Shown here: in pieces, positions 4,689-8,519 of the stretch
Numbering within the stretch: the stretch's first letter is position 1
Layout of the letters: each line of letters begins with the position of its first letter
From: Prevotellaceae bacterium
Lineage (GTDB): Bacteria; Bacteroidota; Bacteroidia; Bacteroidales; UBA932
DNA: 8,519 bases
Assembly (NCBI GenBank): GCA_031257455.1
Contig: JAIROQ010000036.1
Coordinates: 1 to 8,519, forward strand
Reading direction: 5' to 3'
Translations under genes and position numbers: made by a program
Notes under the pieces: generated by a model
The model's database searches: none
What the model was told of the DNA's origin: nothing
The model's input: only the letters and a program-made list of their open reading frames with translations

Positions 4689-6539
4689 ATGAGAAATAGT
4701 ATCTTTGAAAAAATTGCGTATGGACTGGCCGCTGCGGTATTTTTACTATTCCTTTGCAGCCGTTGCGCCAACACGCAAGCAGGCCCTTCGGGCGGCCCGA
4801 AAGATACTATTCCGCCGGTATTGCTTAAAACAACGCCGGAAACAAGCACTACCGATTTCTCCGGTAAAAAAATCGAGTTGACTTTCAACGAATATATCGC
4901 CTTAAAAGATGTATCGAAAAATGTGGTAATCTCCCCGCCATCGTTGCGGAAACCGTTGGTGCAAAGGCGGGGGAAAAACATACAAGTCATTTTTCAGGAT
5001 ACCCTGTGGCAAAATAAAACCTATACGGTAGATTTTGGAAATGCGTTAGCGGATAATAACGAAGGCAATTTATACCCGCCTTATAAATTTGTTTTTTCTA
5101 CCGGCAGCATCATCGACAGCATGGCGTTTACCGGAGTCGTGCGAGACGCTTATACGCTGGAACCGGTAGAGAATACGGCGGTGATGCTTTACGACAACCT
5201 GTCCGATTCGGCAGTGTACAAAGAATTGCCGATAGCTATTGCCCGCACGGACAGTTGGGGGTATTTCAGTTTGCAGAACATTGCGCCGAAAGCATACCAC
5301 ATGTATGCGCTGGAAGATAAAAATTCCAATTACCGCTATGACGCGGGAAACGAAAAAATAGCTTTTTTAGATACGCTGGTAATCCCCGAACATACCGTTT
5401 CCATGTTGCCGGTGATAACGGACAGCAAAGACACGGCGGCATTGGAAGCGCGACCGGTGGAACGGCTATTGTTGATTTCTGCCGAAAATGTCCGCAAACA
5501 ATTTTTAGTGGAATATCCGCAATTAGAAAAACGGAAATTCCAGTTGGTATTCAATCAGCGCTACCCGGTAATTACGTGCTTTCAAATAGAGGGCGTCAAC
5601 GAGACGGACTATATAATAGAATCCAGCCGCTTTCGCGATACGCTCACCTATTGGCTCACCGGCGCAACTGTTCCCGATACTTTACGTGCAACAATAGAAT
5701 ATCTCAAAACCGATTCGTTAAATAATTTATCGCCTGTCGATGCCAACTTGCGGTTTTCCCTGAAAAAAGAGGACAGGGCGTCACAGGAAAAAGACAGTAA
5801 AAATAAAAAAGACACGGTAACGGAAATTCCGAAATTACAACCGAAAATCAATTTTTCCGAACAGCTGGGAATAAGGCGGGGCGTTGGTATTACGTTCGGC
5901 GCATTGCCTGCAAAAATAGATACGGCGAAAATATCCCTGTTTAAAATAGACGAGAAAAAGAACCGCACCAAAGAGCCTTTCCGGTGGCTGTCCGATACGG
6001 CGTCCCGGTTGCGTTTCTATGTGCAGGCGAAATGGGTTACCGTAACCGAATATGAGCTGGAAGTGTTGCCGGACGCCTTTTCCGACATTTACGGCCTGGT
6101 GAACGACACTATCATCAATAAATTTACCACGCCCAATCCCGACAAATTTTGCCATATTACATTTGACCTGTCCAATGTATCGTCTCACTATATTTTGCAG
6201 TTACTAAACGAGAAAAAAGACCGCGTACTGCGGGAAACGCCCGTTGATAAAGCCGGAAAAGTATTGTTTGATTATTTGCCGGCGGGAGATTATGTAGTGC
6301 GGTTTATTGAAGACGCCAACCGGAACGGCGTGTGGGACGCGTGCAAAATGGAAACGAAAACGCAACCCGAAAAGGTAACGCTCATGCGGTTTTCGGATGC
6401 ATCGGAAATACTTCATTTGCGCGAAAATTCAGAAGTGGAACAAAGCGTGGATATGGAAAAACTGTTTGCCCCCTTGCCGGTAACACCGGACGAAACGATT
6501 GCCCACGAACACGAGCATAACGCAGCGGATGAAAAGTAG
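4689..6539 (+). CDS. Envelope lipoprotein with N-terminal SbsA-type Ig-like domain
   Basis: 616 residues. The start (RNSIFEKIAYG, then a hydrophobic stretch to LFLCSRCAN) is a lipoprotein-type signal with Cys26 as likely lipidation site, although Arg at -1 is unusual. The following GPSGGPKDTIPPVLLKT and an Ig-like region to about residue 137 (KKIELTFNEYIALKD, YTVDFGNALADNN, FVFSTGS) are the hallmark of a widespread Bacteroidetes Ig-like (SbsA-type) lipoprotein family of unknown function. A beta module at about 146-235 resembles carboxypeptidase-regulatory-like domains and contains EDKNSNYRYD. A charged linker (360-376) precedes the second half, where a similar module carries EDANRNGVWD (541-550). 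The tail is His/Glu-rich (HEHEH). It is translated 5 nt after sppA and overlaps the next gene by 11 nt. Location is probably periplasmic or outer-membrane; no enzymatic motif is seen. Confidence 0.82.
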   Translation: MRNSIFEKIAYGLAAAVFLLFLCSRCANTQAGPSGGPKDTIPPVLLKTTPETSTTDFSGKKIELTFNEYIALKDVSKNVVISPPSLRKPLVQRRGKNIQVIFQDTLWQNKTYTVDFGNALADNNEGNLYPPYKFVFSTGSIIDSMAFTGVVRDAYTLEPVENTAVMLYDNLSDSAVYKELPIAIARTDSWGYFSLQNIAPKAYHMYALEDKNSNYRYDAGNEKIAFLDTLVIPEHTVSMLPVITDSKDTAALEARPVERLLLISAENVRKQFLVEYPQLEKRKFQLVFNQRYPVITCFQIEGVNETDYIIESSRFRDTLTYWLTGATVPDTLRATIEYLKTDSLNNLSPVDANLRFSLKKEDRASQEKDSKNKKDTVTEIPKLQPKINFSEQLGIRRGVGITFGALPAKIDTAKISLFKIDEKKNRTKEPFRWLSDTASRLRFYVQAKWVTVTEYELEVLPDAFSDIYGLVNDTIINKFTTPNPDKFCHITFDLSNVSSHYILQLLNEKKDRVLRETPVDKAGKVLFDYLPAGDYVVRFIEDANRNGVWDACKMETKTQPEKVTLMRFSDASEILHLRENSEVEQSVDMEKLFAPLPVTPDETIAHEHEHNAADEK

Positions 6540-7188
6540 AAAAATAAAAATCATTACCATTATTTGCTGTTGTCTGGCAGGGAGCGAAGCGGCGGCGCAG
6601 CATTTTCTCGGCGCTACCGCCGGATACGGCCTCAATACAATGTCTTCGACAAGGAATGAAGATTTGGGCAATGTCAATAGTTTCAAAAATTACGGATGGA
6701 CCTATAAATATTACAGCGGTAAATGGGTGGGCATTCAACTCGGCATAAATTATGCCGAAAAGGGTTACCTGCGTTACGCAAGAGCATACTACGACCAGCA
6801 AGACCTCGAACAGGGCTATGACCTTGTAGATATATCCTCGAGACGTTTTCAATTAGTGGAAGTGCCGTTCGTCACGCAGTTTCATTATGAACTGTGGCGA
6901 ATTCGCGCGATGGCTAATGCCGGCGTGTATGGCTCTTATATCCTGCGTTCGCAAAGCGTCTCGCTGCACCCGGAGTTTCAGCCGGACAATTTCGCGTTTA
7001 ATAAATTCGACTATGGATTACGCTTTGGCGGCGGCCTCGCATTCATGCTGCATCCGTTGGAAATACAATTGGATTTTGCCTATTCCATCGGGCTGGGATA
7101 TATCTACGATTCCAATATTCAAGGCTACACCATTTATAATCGCCTTTCCCAAATGCTGCTCTCGGCAACGGTATTTTTTGTTTTGTAA
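6529..7188 (+). CDS. PorT-like outer-membrane beta-barrel protein
   Basis: 219 residues from ATG 6529. A TTG 30 bases upstream is rejected, since ATG 6529 gives a clean signal peptide (KSRKIKI, a hydrophobic core with a CCC run, then EAAAQ with cleavage likely before Gln23-His24). The mature part is about 195 residues of alternating aromatic/small residues: LGATAGYGLNTM, GWTYKYYSGKWVGIQLGINY, the EVPFVTQFHYEL and RIRAMANAGVYGSYIL strand pair, YGLRFGGGLAFML, LDFAYSIGLGYIYD, and a last strand ending in TVFFVL. This fits the small 8-strand barrels annotated as PorT-family or outer-membrane beta-barrel proteins in Bacteroidetes. PorT itself acts in type IX secretion, but most relatives have no known role, so no symbol is given. 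The final residue is Leu rather than the usual Phe. It overlaps the lipoprotein gene by 11 nt and ispG by 1 nt. Confidence 0.8.
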   Translation: MKSRKIKIITIICCCLAGSEAAAQHFLGATAGYGLNTMSSTRNEDLGNVNSFKNYGWTYKYYSGKWVGIQLGINYAEKGYLRYARAYYDQQDLEQGYDLVDISSRRFQLVEVPFVTQFHYELWRIRAMANAGVYGSYILRSQSVSLHPEFQPDNFAFNKFDYGLRFGGGLAFMLHPLEIQLDFAYSIGLGYIYDSNIQGYTIYNRLSQMLLSATVFFVL

Positions 7189-8519
7189 TGAACCCTGTTT
7201 TTCCTATTTACCAACGGCGAAAAACCAATGAGGTACTTGTTGGATGCGTTGCTATGGGCGGTAACCAACCGGTTCGCGTGCAAACCATGTGCAATACCCC
7301 TACGCATGATATAGACGCTTCGGTGCGGCAATGCAAGCAGGTAGCGCAGGCCGGCGCCGATTATGTACGCCTTACCACACAAGGATTACGGGAAGTAGAA
7401 GCATTAGCCGGTATTAAACGGCAACTGCGCCGGGACGGTTTTTCCATTCCGCTGATTGCCGATGTACACTTCAATGCCAACATCGCACTGGCGGCGGCTA
7501 CTGTGGCCGACAAGGTGCGTATCAATCCCGGAAATTTTGCGCAAACAGACGCCGGGATTACGCAAAAATTTGTGGAATTACTGCACTGCTGCCGGCAACA
7601 CCAAACGGCATTGCGCATCGGCGTAAATCATGGCTCGCTTGCCCGGCGGGTGGTAGAACGCTACGGCGACACGCCGGAAGGCATGGTAGCTTCGGCGATG
7701 GAACTGTTGCGTATTTGCCGGCGCGAAAACTTTTCACAGACGGTTGTTTCCATGAAATCGAGCAATACGCGCGTGATGGTGGCGGCCTGCCGTTTGTTGG
7801 CGGCGCAAATGGAACAGGAAGCAATGACCTGTCCGCTGCATCTGGGCGTTACCGAAGCCGGCGATGGCATGGACGGACGGATAAAATCGGCGGCGGGTAT
7901 CGGCGTATTGCTTTCCGAAGGCTATGGCGACACCATTCGCGTGTCGCTCACAGAACCGCCGGAGAATGAAATTCCCGTAGCGAAAGCATTGGTGCATTTG
8001 GCCGCACAATACCCCTACTCTTCAAAAATACCGCACGAAAAACAGGCCACAATAACCTGCCGCTGTGCCGCCGCAACAACCGAAGAACTGTGGCTGCAAG
8101 CCACCTGCAAGGCAGCCCCGCTATTGCTGGACGGTTATGCCGGCGACCTGCAACTGGCCGCTACGGTAGCCGACAAGGAACTGCCGGATGCGCAGGCGGA
8201 AGAAATCGCCTTAGCCATTTTGCAGGCCACGCGCGTACGCTTCACCAAGCCCGAATATATTGCCTGTCCGGGCTGCGGGCGTACCCTGTTTGATTTGCAG
8301 AAGACACTGGCGGAAGTGCGCGCCGCCACATCGCACCTGGCCGGAATAAAAATTGCCGTCATGGGTTGCATTGTGAACGGCCCCGGCGAAATGGCCGATG
8401 CCGATTTCGGCTACGTAGGCGCCGGACCCGGGAAAATCACCCTCTACAAGGGCAAAGAAATAGTCAAAAAAAACATTCCTGAAAAAGAAGCCGTAAAAGA
8501 ACTGCTGCAGATGATGCGT
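7188..8519 (+). CDS. ispG: 4-hydroxy-3-methylbut-2-enyl diphosphate synthase IspG (GcpE), 3' partial
   Basis: Converts 2-C-methyl-erythritol 2,4-cyclodiphosphate to HMBPP in the MEP isoprenoid pathway, using a [4Fe-4S] cluster in the cytosol. 444 residues are visible; the frame is still open at the window edge, but the family end is near. The barrel has VRVQTMCNTPTHD (29-41), YVRLTTQG (59-66), IADVHFNANIA (90-100), VRINPGNF (110-117), VSMKSSN (187-193) and LGVTEAGDGMDGRIKSA (219-235). The cluster domain has CPGCG and GCIVNGPGE, giving ligands Cys360, Cys363, Cys394 and Glu401 with E. coli-like spacing. The barrel reads like the long Bacteroidetes/plant type, but only about 90 residues separate it from the cluster domain, against more than 200 in long forms. 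That linker keeps LLLDGYAGDLQ and AILQATRVRFTKPEYI. The start overlaps the previous stop as TAATG, so translation is coupled. Confidence 0.95.
   Translation, partial: MNPVFPIYQRRKTNEVLVGCVAMGGNQPVRVQTMCNTPTHDIDASVRQCKQVAQAGADYVRLTTQGLREVEALAGIKRQLRRDGFSIPLIADVHFNANIALAAATVADKVRINPGNFAQTDAGITQKFVELLHCCRQHQTALRIGVNHGSLARRVVERYGDTPEGMVASAMELLRICRRENFSQTVVSMKSSNTRVMVAACRLLAAQMEQEAMTCPLHLGVTEAGDGMDGRIKSAAGIGVLLSEGYGDTIRVSLTEPPENEIPVAKALVHLAAQYPYSSKIPHEKQATITCRCAAATTEELWLQATCKAAPLLLDGYAGDLQLAATVADKELPDAQAEEIALAILQATRVRFTKPEYIACPGCGRTLFDLQKTLAEVRAATSHLAGIKIAVMGCIVNGPGEMADADFGYVGAGPGKITLYKGKEIVKKNIPEKEAVKELLQMMR

Noticed and set aside
6499..6528. TTG 6499 as start of the PorT-like gene
   Set aside because: It would put a polar stretch before a perfect signal peptide that begins at ATG 6529.
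1488..8371. Many minus-strand and shifted-frame ORFs of 60-156 codons inside pgk, sppA, the lipoprotein and ispG
   Set aside because: They lie opposite or inside strongly conserved genes, show no family motifs and have cysteine/arginine-rich shadow composition.

Overview
The window looks like chromosomal DNA from a Bacteroidetes bacterium, most likely Bacteroidales. The reasons are two TAnnTTTG-type -7 promoter elements, A/T-rich leaders without Shine-Dalgarno sequences on most genes, a secreted protein tail with a Fibrobacter-succinogenes-type paralogous (FISUMP) domain, a PorT-like outer-membrane barrel, and an IspG whose barrel sequence is of the Bacteroidetes/plant long type. No species can be named from the sequence. 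All genes supported here lie on the + strand.

Layout. 1-612 is the 3' end of a large surface or secreted protein (Ig/PKD-like strand followed by a FISUMP domain), closed by a strong intrinsic terminator at 661-694. 697-781 is a degenerate heptamer repeat array. 874-1329 is a decayed toxin-antitoxin locus: an apparently intact small antitoxin-like gene overlaps a PIN-domain (VapC-like) toxin gene that has lost its middle. The N-terminal part is in one frame, and the last 25 codons, still recognisable, are in another frame immediately after it. 1333-1480 carries an A/T palindrome and more heptamer arrays, and a TACCTTTG promoter element precedes pgk.

1545-8519 is a housekeeping block: pgk (glycolysis), sppA (inner-membrane S49 protease), an Ig-like-domain envelope lipoprotein, a small PorT-like outer-membrane barrel, and ispG (MEP isoprenoid pathway, running off the window edge). 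From sppA on, the genes are 5 nt apart or overlap by 11 and 1 nt, so they almost certainly form one operon with translational coupling. The 127-nt pgk-sppA gap has no visible promoter or terminator but is packed with tandem repeats, the last of which runs into the sppA start codon.

The points most worth attention are: (1) a family of in-phase degenerate 7-mer (and one 8-mer) arrays in three separate intergenic gaps, bounded by the shared words GGCGRCARGCGC and GGCGTCAGCC; (2) the PIN toxin broken by an internal deletion beside a retained antitoxin; (3) an IspG that has long-type barrel sequence but a linker of only about 90 residues where long forms carry a large extra domain. I see no clear new multi-gene defence or mobile system; the repeat family is the best candidate for something not well described.
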